This document shows, piece after piece, positions 55,041-64,000 of a stretch of 64,000 nt of DNA. The stretch lies in NCBI GenBank assembly GCA_028753945.1, contig JAPNXP010000005.1, forward strand, positions 3,038,001 through 3,102,000, given 5' to 3'. This stretch comes from Hexactinellida sp. DTS-2022 (Eukaryota > Porifera > Hexactinellida). The translations under genes were made by a program, and so were the position numbers. Numbering within the stretch: the stretch's first letter is position 1; each line of letters starts with the position of its first letter. The notes under the pieces were generated by a model that worked only from the letters and a program-made list of their open reading frames with translations, had not been told where the DNA came from and did not search any database.

Positions 55041-55601
55041 TTATTATGAAGAATTCAATTTATATCAATTTTATGTATTCAACAGCCTTACCCACCGATT
55101 TAGCCATCTTTCTCGCCTTTTGTAAAGCCAGAGACCTGAGCCCTGAAGATCTAACTACAAGCTGTAGTATTTCTCATTCTGTTTGGGGCGATTTATCAAA
55201 ACAAATTTTCGGAAGGAATAGAGCCGATTTAAGGAAAAAGTTATACCTGAAATGGAAGAATAATTCCAAAAACATCTTTAACAAAGTGAAAGATTATGGT
55301 CTCAACACATCTGGTAACAGCTTCCAGGTATGTATTAGCTTAGAGTTACTTTCCAATGAGAAGATAACTTCCTTATTAACTTCAACTATACTGAGAGATA
55401 TTTGTGCTAGATTGCAGGGAGTTAACTTAACTTCCAATTTACCACCCAGTCATTTTGACTTGGCAAAAATTGAATCAGAATTATTAGGATGCGATAATAG
55501 TCTAATCATCTGCTCTTCTGTTGCCTCTGATTTAGAAATATATGATAGATTCAAAAACAAATACAAAGATGTTCCCCTTGATTCTGAGAATAACTTGGGA
55601 C

Positions 55602-56799
55602 CAGGGTTGTAAATAAATTATCTTTTTTTTCTCAAATCAAATCAAATCAAATCATTTTAGATTTCAAATTATTTCAAATCAAATCATTTCAAATCATTTG
55701 AGATTTCAAATCATTTCAAATCAAATAAAATCAAATATTTGAAATTTCAAATAATTTCAAATCAAATCAAATCAAATATTTCAAATATTTGAAACTTTCA
55801 AATCATTTACGAATCACTGTCAAAATTTTTTGAAAATAATCTTATATATTTGAAATTGAATTAAAATGAAGTGAAATTATATTAAAATCGATTTGGAAAC
55901 GATTTGAAAATGATTTAAAGAATATTCTTTTAAATGATCTGCAAATGATTTGAAAATGATTTGAAAAATGATTTGGTAATGATTTGAAAAATGATTTGAA
56001 AATGATTTGGAAAATGATTTGAAATGATTTGAAAATCAAATCATTTTCAAATCATTTTTAAATCAATTCCGAATCACTATTAAATCGCATTCAAATTTTG
56101 AAAACGATCCTATATAATTGAAATGAGTTTGGAAATGATTTGAATAAGAATAGAAAATGATTTGAAATAATCTGCAAATTATTTGAAAATTATTTGAAAA
56201 ATGATTTGAAAATGATTTGAAATTCAAATCATTTTCAAATCATTTTTAAATCAATTCCGAATCACTATTAAATCGCATTCAAATTTTGAAAATGATCCTA
56301 TATATTTGAAATGGATCCGGAAATGATTTGAATAAGAATAGAAAATGATTTGAAATGATCTGCAAATGATTTGAAAATGATTTGAAAAATGATTTGAAAA
56401 TGATTTGAAAATGATTTGAAAATGATTTGAAATTCAAATGATTTTCAAATCATTTTTCAAATCTATTCCGAATCACTATTAAATCGCATTCAAATTTTGA
56501 AAATGATCCTATATATTTGAAATGGATCTGGAAATGATTTGAATAAGAATAGAAAATGATTTGAAATGATCTGCAAATGATTTGAAAAATGATTTGAAAA
56601 TGATTTGAAATTATTTCAAATCAAATCAAATCAAATCATTTGAGAATTCAAATATTTCCAAATCAAATCAAATCAAATCATTTGAGAATTAAAATAATTT
56701 CAAATCAAATCAAATCAAATAATTAGCCACTCAAAATTGTTTTAAATCAAATCAAATCAAATCAAATATTTGAAATATTTGATTTGATTTACAACCCTG
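55602..56799. mobile_element. hAT MITE built of AAATCATTT/AAATGATTTG words, 1.2 kb
   Basis: CAGGGTTGTAAAT and ATTTACAACCCTG ends, CTTGGGAC exactly duplicated (55594-55601, 56800-56807). The body is AAATCAAATC and GAAAATGATTTG words plus three ~180-bp higher-order repeats each with CCGAATCACTATTAAATCGC. Inserted in the NOF-like gene. The minus-strand Phe/Lys/Ser-rich frame at 55842-56039 is repeat translation. Confidence 0.95.
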
Positions 56800-57976
56800 C
56801 TTGGGACAGCCATTATTTCACTCCTTTATAAACTATGAATCCATATTATGGCTAGACGGCTACAACTATTATGACTATAAAGGTCCGAAAATAATTCCTG
56901 GGTTTATCCAATTTTCTGAACTTATTCAATTTAATGCATGCAAAGGATTTGAAGATTCGTTGATAAATAAGTTTACTGATAATCTCATTGAACAATGTAC
57001 GTTAATAATCCTATGGTTAGCATCCACAACAGAGGTATTTAATGGCCAGAATTATAGGTTAGTAAGTAACTTATTCAATAAAAATTATATACTATTCAGT
57101 AGTGAAATGCTAACAAATTTTGTTCATTGGGTAGAGAAGTTAAAAACTGATTTTGAAAAAAATGGTATTGAGGTTTTGGAATCTATTTACGCATATGGTT
57201 ATAGTGGACTAGAAAAAAAGACGCAAATTTTGCCTTTAGAGAATATAGATGAAGCAGGTGAAAATGAAAAAATTGATAATGGTCATATTGAATTTCCAAT
57301 ATCTAAAGGAAACGAAAACAGCACTTATGAGGCGATTAGTCTTCAAACAGTTGGCGAGTTTTACCTAGATAAGGAAGATTGGAATGTTATAAGTTATTTA
57401 GATATTGATAATATAAATCGTATGAATGAAGGTTGGACTAATGTAATAGCTGAAAAATATTCTGAAATCAATTCGATATGTGTACTCAGGTTCAAACATT
57501 TTTGGTTTAAAAAAACTGATAGTAGGAAATTGAAATCTCCTTTTTTTCATGCTCGGGCTGTGTGTAAATTTTCTAAATGCATTTCAGTTACCTTTTCAAT
57601 TGAAAATGATTTTGTCTCATTTGGTGGAGATATAATAACCGTGCAGTTTAAATCCGACGGTCAACTTTCATTAGAACACAAAGATGACAAAACTATTCAT
57701 GCCCGCCACATTACTTATGGACGAAGAGAAAAAATGGGTGCAAATTTGATGCTAAGCTCAGTGGGTAATATATTTCATCAGCAATTTAGAAATGATAACA
57801 ATGTAGAGGCATTCAAGAGAGGAATTTCACTAATCTAATCTCGCAACAAACTTTAAGACGAATTAAATCAGACGCTAAATCTATAGAAAGATTTTCAAAT
57901 GATGATTTAGTAGATATTTTTGAAATTCAAAGGCATTTCCGCTCTGTATTACCAGATGATCCAATACCTGGTTATG

Positions 57977-59128
57977 CACAGTGGCTTAAAACTGCAGTTG
58001 ATAGGGAATAGGCATTAGGGTTGCAGGTACTCAAAAGTGAAGTATTATTGACATATAGGTTATTGATAGCTGGGAATTGAATGGCATCATCAAAAATGAT
58101 GTATGCAGTCTCTTAAGTTTAGTTCTGGGAGATTTATAGTAAATCAATGAAATACAAAATTTTTGGTTTGTTAACAATCTTTTAATATTCACCCATGATT
58201 ATTGTTCATATATCTTGAACATGGGGAAGATTTCAGAAAAGTCCAGTTCCCAAGGAATAAAAGGATTTATACACTCATGTAAAGGTGGTATATGTTTACT
58301 ATAAGTAATTATAATGTGTATTAGAACTCATAGAACACTTTTATCAATTTTTCTAGAATAGCAGTCTCTGGCGGATCACACTAAATCACCTCCGAATTGT
58401 ACAAAACTAACTACCCTCAATTTCAAAAATCCAATATGAGTTCATAGCGCGTTGCGCTGATTGATGAAATTGTCCTTAAGTGCTCAGTTGTTCTTATTAT
58501 ACAATATTTACAATACATTTGCGTAACCAATAAGATATACTACTGAATAGTAGCGAATAATTAGTTTTCGAATTTTCATAGCAACACAAAGTGACAATGG
58601 AATTCGCTAAATTATTCAAAGTTGCGCACTGTTTCGGGAGCTAAGATTTCCATAATTAATTCTTACAACATTAATCTATAATCTGTCAAAATTTCTTGTT
58701 GTTGTTTGATGAACATTGTTTTTCCGCTTACCTGAGATTTCAATTTTAATAATTTTGAACAATTTTGGACATAAGAGCTTTTACCCCCTGTTAAAATTAA
58801 AATGCATCAGTGTAACAATAAATCAGTATAGAAATATCTATTTAGCATACTCATTTTGTTTATATTTGAATACAAAGTAACCACGATTCCTTATAGAATG
58901 TAATTCAGAGTGAAATGAAATATGTTGTATTTTTAGAATTCTGAAAACCACAAATTGAACTATACATTTGATATAATTCAAAAATATATTTATCGGTGTA
59001 GTTTGTGTTCAAATCAATTGAAATTTCATATGAATGTTAGTATACTATCTAACTTTAATTTAATACCATTTAGAAGCATTTTGATAACCACAAATATTTT
59101 TCCTATTTCCATGTGTTAAGCCACTGTG
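57977..59128. mobile_element. CACAGTG-ended element, copy 2
   Basis: CACAGTGGCTTAAAACTG and, inverted, CACAGTGGCTTAACACATGG, with TTATG on both sides (57972-57976, 59129-59133), or GTTATG if six are counted. 1,152 bp, non-coding, and nearly identical to copy 1 at 40726-41873. It interrupts the NOF-like transposase between IPGY and VQYIVQE. Confidence 0.9.
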
Positions 59129-60720
59129 TTATGTTCAATATATCGTACAAGAGCCATTTATAATCCATTTATATGCAAAAAGACATATTGAAATATTCAA
59201 ATTATTCAAACATGACAACATCGTTCTTAATATAGATGCAACTGGTTCCATTATCAAAAGACCACCAACGTGTAGGAAACCTATTTATTATTATGCTCTT
59301 ACATTGCAACACCCTGTATACTGTACTAGCCCTGTGCCTGTTGCAGAAATGATCAGTAGTGATCATGGAACTGCCGAGATCACCCATTTTTTGAATAAGT
59401 GGGTATTAACTTGTAAGGTAGTTCTACATAAGGATTTGCGTATTGCCCATATTGAAATGGACTATAGTTGGGCCATAATGCATAGCACATGCTTAGCATT
59501 TAATAAACTGAGTATAGCATTATATTTAACTCAATGTTGGGAAATTATAAACAATAAAACTAGTACTATGTCAACTATAACAACTGTTTTACATCTCTGT
59601 TCGGCACATATTATGCATCGAATTAGCTATCAATTAGATAAGAATTATAAAATAGACAAAAAGGTAAAACGCTTAGTACTGCATGCATTCGGTACTATGG
59701 TAAAAAGCAGCAATTTTGAAGAAATAATTCTCGTTTTCGAATCTTTGTGTACTTTGCTCACTACTGAATTAATGTCACCTCAAGTTACTAAGAGTTTAAT
59801 AGATTTAGAAGGATTAGTTAAGGGAGATGTCGAAATGAATAGTCCCGAAAGTTATTTTCTAGATGGTTATCCCGAAAATATTGAAAGCGATACTTATAGA
59901 AAAATGTCTCCTTTTGGAAGATACTTTGAAGAATTGTACCATAAGACCACTACTAAAATTTCAACACAAAAACTATTGGCCAATAATAAAAATTTATGTT
60001 ATTACCCCAAAATTCTGGAATATCTGCTAACTTATTATTTGCCATTGCTTCCTCTATGGAGTGGAATCATCCTAAGTAGAGTAAAAGTAAACGGAATTTC
60101 AACTGATAGTAATGCAGAAGTCGAAAATTGGTTTAAAATAGTCAAATACTCCATATTTAAATCACAAATTAATATCAGAGTCAGTGATTTTGTACGTCAC
60201 ATTTTTGCACATATTGAGGATAGATTGGCTTCTTTTAAATTCGCATTTCAACCATTGGGTCAAAGAGTATTTAAACGTAAAAAAAGAACTCTGGAGGCTA
60301 GTAACGAGCAAAATTGTAAAGAGATATGGGTAAGAAGGAAAAAAAATAAAAATAGCTACATTAATCCAAACACAAGTCAAATAGGTAGGGTTTTTTCGAA
60401 ATTAAAGGGATCTAATTTTCAAAATTCCAAAACCTCAATTAATGTCACTATCCCAAAAAATCCAACTGCTAAATGTTCCTTAATAACCAAATCAGAAAAG
60501 GTTTCAAAAACACAAATACCAATACCAGCTGGGGATTTTGAAATCATAACTGACCCGGATATAGTAGCACTGGGTACAGTTTACGTTCTTTTGCCTCCTT
60601 TTAAGCCATTTTCACACTTAGGTCAGGTTAATTGTTGCAAACTTTTAGGCTTACCTTTAGTAAATGTAGTGTGTTGTCAAATAAAGTGTGATAACAATAG
60701 TTCGAAGGACATAACATAAA

Positions 60721-61101
60721 TGAACTACTTCCCTCAGTAACATTTAAAATTCCCGGTGATGGAAATTGTTTATTTTCAACTCTTTCATATATAACTACTG
60801 GTAGCATACTGTAATCACAAAATACGTATTATTATTTAACTAAATCGAAAATGCATTTAGACAGAACATGGGGTGGGGACATTGAATTAATTTTCAATAG
60901 CTTTATTATTAAAAACAAATATTTGGGTGAATTCTACAGAAATGGGAAATAAGTGGATGGTTTATTCGGGTAAGGGTGCAAATTTGAGTGATATAATGAG
61001 TACCCATCCAGCTAATGAAGCAGGATCGTGCTATATTAAGCATACCGGGGACCATTACGAACCGATATTGGAATTACATCATCATATTAGATCTGATAAT
61101 T
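60721..61101 (+). pseudogene. OTU-family protease domain of the FB/NOF-like element
   Basis: In a frame shifted from the transposase end: ELLPSVTFKIPGDGNCLFST with the catalytic Cys at 60767, then YITTGSIL and a stop; next MHLDRTWGGDIELIFNSF; then, after another shift, WMVYSGKGANLSDI and SCYIKHTGDHYEPILEL with the catalytic His at 61053. These are the three OTU signature regions (GDGNCLF, WGGDIEL, DHYEPI). The Cys-to-WGG distance is shorter than in the Ginger1-like OTU (4848-5527), so part is deleted. Whether it was a fusion with the transposase or a separate ORF cannot be told. Confidence 0.8.
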
Positions 61102-62115
61102 TATCAAGTTAATAGTATAAAAATAAAAATACATAAAAAATTAAAAAAATAGAAATGTATCGATAAAAAGTATATAAAAGGAAAAAATTACAAAAAATAT
61201 ATTTAAGTTTTATCTATTATACATGATATTTATTATATTTGTTAGCAACGTATTATGCACTAATATACTCTATACAAAGGCACTGATTTTTTGGCATGAC
61301 GTTAGATAAGAATCAATTAAATTAGCTAATTCAAATCAACTATTCTCTCTCAGTATTAAAGTTAAGCTAAGGAAGTTTATTTAATTGGAATGTAATACTG
61401 ATCTAATGCTACCTGAAGGATTTCAGCCGGCCTCCATCTTATCAAAAAACCCTTTCCATCAATCAACAATTCTCCTTAATCCTTAATATAATAGTTCTCT
61501 TTCTGTTAAGCACATGCACAGCTTATAGTTCATTTACTATAAACAACATTGATTTTCTGCAAACTGTTCACCTCATACAAAACTAATATCAATCAACAAT
61601 TCTCCTCAATCCTTAATATAATAGTTCTCTTTCTGTTAAACACCTGCACATGTTGTAGTTCATCTATTACAAAAGATGGATTATTCTTCAAACTATTCAT
61701 CTCATCAAAAACCCTTTCCATAAATCACCAATCTTTCTCAATCCTGAATATACAAGTAATAGTTCTCTTCATATTAAATACCAGTAAAGCTTCAAACGCC
61801 AAAATATATCTTTATAACTAATTGCATTAATAATATTGAATAATGCACCACCTTAAAACCGTTAATCTTCAGAATGGAATATTTTGGAAACAACACACAC
61901 CCACGCATTATCTTTATCATCTATAGGCCGCATTAAAGATAGCCATCCTATGATTATCTACTAAAACAATGAGACTTGGTAGAGATTGATAAATTTTCCT
62001 TCAAACAAGACACTAGACACTCAAATCTACACTAGACCTCTTCGCGGGTCGTATGCGGGTCCCGCCCCGCAAAACACCAACCCGCAACCCGCGTGTCAAC
62101 ATAGTATTGCAGGTA
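61102..62115 (+). repeat. 1-kb repeat shared, inverted, with 14724-15760
   Basis: Starts at the OTU stop codon (ATCAAGTTAATAG) and ends at CCGCGTGTCAACATAG. The internal triplicate TCCTTAATATAATAGTTCTC is found in both copies. The 90-codon frame at 61549-61821 matches the frame at 15047-15484 in the other copy, but the differences include frame changes, and no motif is present. Confidence 0.9.
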
Positions 62116-62640
62116 TTACGTTGAGTATTCGAAATCTAGATGGTGCTCAATTAAAATAGCAATATACTTGATTCAGTGACTCCAAATTACTCTCAAGTAA
62201 TTCTCTTGCAACTAACCAACACAAACCCGCAAAAAAATCCGTGACCCGCACCCGCCCAGTCCCCAAAAAACTCAGATCATTTGACCTGCCAGAACCCACG
62301 GATTGGCGGGACATCTACCCACATTTATTAACCCGCCCCGCGTAGAGGTCTAATATACGGCAACCAAATTCGAGATATACATCTTCAAACGTAAGCAAGA
62401 GAATCAAAAACTCTCTCTCTCTCTCTCTCCACTTCTGTCATCAAATACACTTATCTTACATATCAAAGTTAATTATATGTTTATTCTGTATTAGGTATTG
62501 TCTGTGAGGTATTGTGTATTAAAAATATCAGTTGTCTTTGTATGAAATGCAGTAAATAATAATTTAGAGTTTTGAATGCAGTATAGATGTTGACCAGAAA
62601 CTACGAAAACTAGCCTGTATATAAATGATAATGGTGAAGA
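62116..62640. other. 3' region of the FB/NOF-like element
   Basis: Non-coding. Contains AACCCGCAAAAAAATCCGTG and CCCGCACCCGCC words near 62225-62255, and a (CT)10 run at about 62410-62429. No other structure seen. Confidence 0.5.
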
Positions 62641-63439
62641 CAAATCGGGAAGGGAAACTTATAATAAACCATTATCGAATTATCACCAACTAGATGAATA
62701 TGTAGCCACTTATGCTTGTTCACTCGATCATAATAGAAATATATAATCTGAAGTAAATACTTGTTCAACTTTGTCAAGCTATTTCTCATAGGAAAATTCA
62801 TATTTTTATCCAAATTTTTGACATAAGAAACGTCCCATAGTCACAAACATGTGTGCAAAGTTTTAAATTCGATTTCGAAAAAATTGAAGTTAAAGAATTT
62901 TTTTTTTAATGCTCACTCATTATGTAAAAAAATAAATACAAAAAAATACAAAATAATATATTTTTAACCATAATCATAAATCTCCCCTTTAAGGTTTGTA
63001 ATTTTTGGCCAAATCCAATTGTGGGAAGGGCCTCAAAATTTGATTTGATCTGTGCTCAGAGTCAGTTGAATACTGCGCTTTTAGAAATATATAATCTGAA
63101 GTAAATACATGTTCAACTTTGTCAAGCTATATCTCATAGGAAAATTCATATTTTTATCCAAACTTTTGACATAAGAAACGTCCCATAGTCACAAACATGT
63201 GTGCAAAGTTTTAAATTCAATTTCGAAAAATTGTTGTCAAAATCTTTTTTTAATGCTCACTCATTATGTAAAAAAATAAATACAAAAATGTATTTTTTTG
63301 TACATTTTTATTCAGAATCAAAAACGTCCCTATCTCCCCTTTACGGTGTGTAATTTTTGGCCAAATCCAAATGTGCTAAGGGCCTTAAATTTGGATTTCA
63401 TCTGTGCTCAGTTGAATACTGCGCCAACTTCACACTCGT
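62640..63439. repeat. Right foldback arm
   Basis: Mirror image of the left arm. Two full ~340-bp units (62760-63075, 63076-63439) ending in TTGAATACTGCGC. AAGAAACGTCCCATAGTCAC and AATGCTCACTCATTATGTAA occur in each. It can pair with 53421-54100. Confidence 0.9.
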
Positions 63440-63582
63440 ACTATTAGAGAACATGGACCACTACAAATAAATAAATAGTTGATTTGGACAAGTAAATAAG
63501 TGGACTATTTGAAAAGTGGGCTATTAGAGAGAACAGACTGTAATACACAATTTCCAATACTCACTATTCTCGCGAATCCTGG

Positions 63583-63668
63583 CTCGAGTCACCGAGTTAA
63601 TTGAATCGTGCAAATCTGATTACTCGTGGTGACCGGCGAGTCATCGAATCAATCAAGTGACTCGTGAA
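63583..63668. repeat. GAGTCACC-word repeat
   Basis: CTCGAGTCACCGAGTTAATT and GGTGACCGGCGAGTCATCG words as at 24107 and 46185. Its right part is cut by the MITE duplication at 63664. Confidence 0.55.
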
Positions 63669-63671
63669 GAG

Positions 63672-63837
63672 CATGGACGTAGGGAGGGGGGTCAGGGGGG
63701 AGGAAGTTGCCCCCCCCCCCCCCCTAGCTCAGCCATTTTCTGGGCGTTTCACTCCCAGACCCCCTTTAAGTCGCTCGCTGGTTGTACATTTGGCCCCCCC
63801 CCCCTCCCCTCTATATTTTGGCCTGGCTACGCCCTTG
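63672..63837. mobile_element. hAT-type MITE, 166 bp
   Basis: CATGGACGTAGGGAGG and CCTGGCTACGCCCTTG are inverted with three mismatches, and GTGAAGAG is exactly duplicated (63664-63671, 63838-63845). The interior has C16 and C12 runs. The two overlapping Pro/Gly-rich frames are artefacts. Confidence 0.88.
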
Positions 63838-63845
63838 GTGAAGAG

Positions 63846-64000
63846 CCCTTATAATAATGAGAAATTGATATTTATTTAGCTTATCATATATAACTAATGA
63901 GTTGAACTCTTCGATAAAATTAAAATTCTCACAAATTAATGGTTTTTATCTTTCCGTTATATTCCTCACATTTCTTACCTTTAATTTGTTGATATAATAC
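63846..64000. other. AT-rich end, nothing recognised
   Basis: No repeat or coding signal before the window end. Confidence 0.4.

Larger units (their letters stand above)
55046..60719 (+). pseudogene. NOF/MULE-like DDE transposase, interrupted by two elements
   Basis: Three exon-like pieces, 55046-55601, 56808-57976 and 59134-60716, rejoin in frame when the insertions at 55602-56799 and 57977-59128 and one copy of each duplication are removed (NNLG joined to QPLFHSF; IPGY joined to VQYIVQE). Total is about 1,100 codons, the size class of NOF. Catalytic triad candidates: VLNIDATGSI (Asp at 59235), HIEMDYSWA (Asp at 59460) and NAEVENWFK (Glu at 60123), with HLCSAHIMHRI as the MULE C-x2-H motif. 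One frameshift lies near 57820. Start at 55046 is the first Met after stops. C-terminal about 150 residues are basic. Apart from the frameshift it looks young. Confidence 0.85.
53421..63439 (+). mobile_element. FB/NOF-like foldback MULE transposon, 10,019 bp, with OTU domain
   Basis: Both ends read ACGAGTGTGAAGTTGGCGCA inwards. ACTATTAGA is an exact 9-bp duplication (53412-53420, 63440-63448). The terminal arms (53421-54100 and 62760-63439, plus a diverged third left unit to 54480) consist of tandem ~340-bp repeats. Such long, internally repeated arms are typical of Drosophila FB elements, and a NOF/MULE-type transposase gene fills the middle. An OTU domain follows, then a 1-kb repeat. Two later insertions interrupt the transposase. 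The frameshifts mean this copy is probably inactive. Confidence 0.9.
53363..63540. mobile_element. pogo-type MITE split by the FB/NOF-like transposon
   Basis: 53363-53420 (ACTGTTCTCTCTAATAGTCC and onward) and 63440-63540 (up to AGAGAGAACAGACTG) are the two halves of one MITE. Placed together with one ACTATTAGA removed they align with the reverse complement of 31091-31256. This proves the exact borders of the inserted element. Confidence 0.88.

Noticed and set aside
55842-56039. Minus-strand Phe/Lys/Ser-rich frame
   Set aside because: Translation of AAATGATTTG words of the MITE at 55602-56799.
57977-58040. Full V(D)J-type recombination signal (heptamer plus nonamer)
   Set aside because: Only the CACAGTG heptamer matches. 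At spacings of 12 and 23 bp there is no ACAAAAACC-like nonamer in any of the six ends.

Overview
The window is eukaryotic. It is strongly A+T-rich, has no operons, and shows GT-AG introns. Its content is that of a gene-poor, transposon-dense block of an animal genome, probably an invertebrate. THAP/P-like, Ginger1-like, FB/NOF-like, FLYWCH-MULE, Harbinger, hAT, pogo and Tc1/mariner sequences occur together. I cannot name the species. I found no convincing host gene, no tRNA or rRNA, and no reverse transcriptase, LTR or LINE coding sequence. Everything I can classify is a cut-and-paste DNA transposon or its derivative.

Layout: 1.7-9.9 kb holds a decayed hAT transposase gene (minus strand) split by a 6.4-kb Ginger1-like transposon (2380-8756, TSD GGTC). 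That element carries an integrase GPY/F end, an intact OTU protease domain, a captured Harbinger fragment and an unexplained multi-hairpin island. 9.9-16.3 kb is hAT-like, P-like, pogo, Tc1/mariner and MULE-end debris, plus a 1-kb repeat shared in inverted orientation with 61-62 kb. 16.8-29.5 kb is mostly non-coding MITE remains around a complete but decayed FLYWCH-MULE (21770-23632). 30-38 kb has two broken hAT transposases around a complete but decayed P-like transposon with ~220-bp inverted repeats (31761-35378). 38-43.6 kb has P-type MITEs or foldbacks and a second P-like gene broken by an element whose ends begin CACAGTG.

46.3-53.3 kb is a Russian-doll stack. A GATTACG-rich hAT element (TSD ACAATCAG) holds a P-like THAP transposon (TSD GAATCATC), which holds a FLYWCH-MULE (TSD ACAACAACA) and two hAT MITEs. 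The same hAT element also holds a CACAGTG-ended element (TSD AAATG), itself carrying another hAT MITE (TSD CAACATTC).

53.4-63.4 kb is a 10,019-bp FB/NOF-like foldback transposon (9-bp TSD ACTATTAGA) inserted in a pogo MITE. It has long, internally repeated terminal arms, a roughly 1,100-codon MULE/NOF-like DDE transposase interrupted by two later insertions, and a second OTU protease domain next to the transposase.

The parts do not form a host pathway. They are autonomous elements, mostly with decayed transposases, and the non-autonomous elements they probably mobilised. Perfect target-site duplications and reading frames that rejoin across insertions give the order of events. The most notable items are the two OTU-bearing transposons of unrelated superfamilies, the CACAGTG elements with 5-bp duplications, and the many hAT and MULE elements whose interiors or ends are built from iterated short words.
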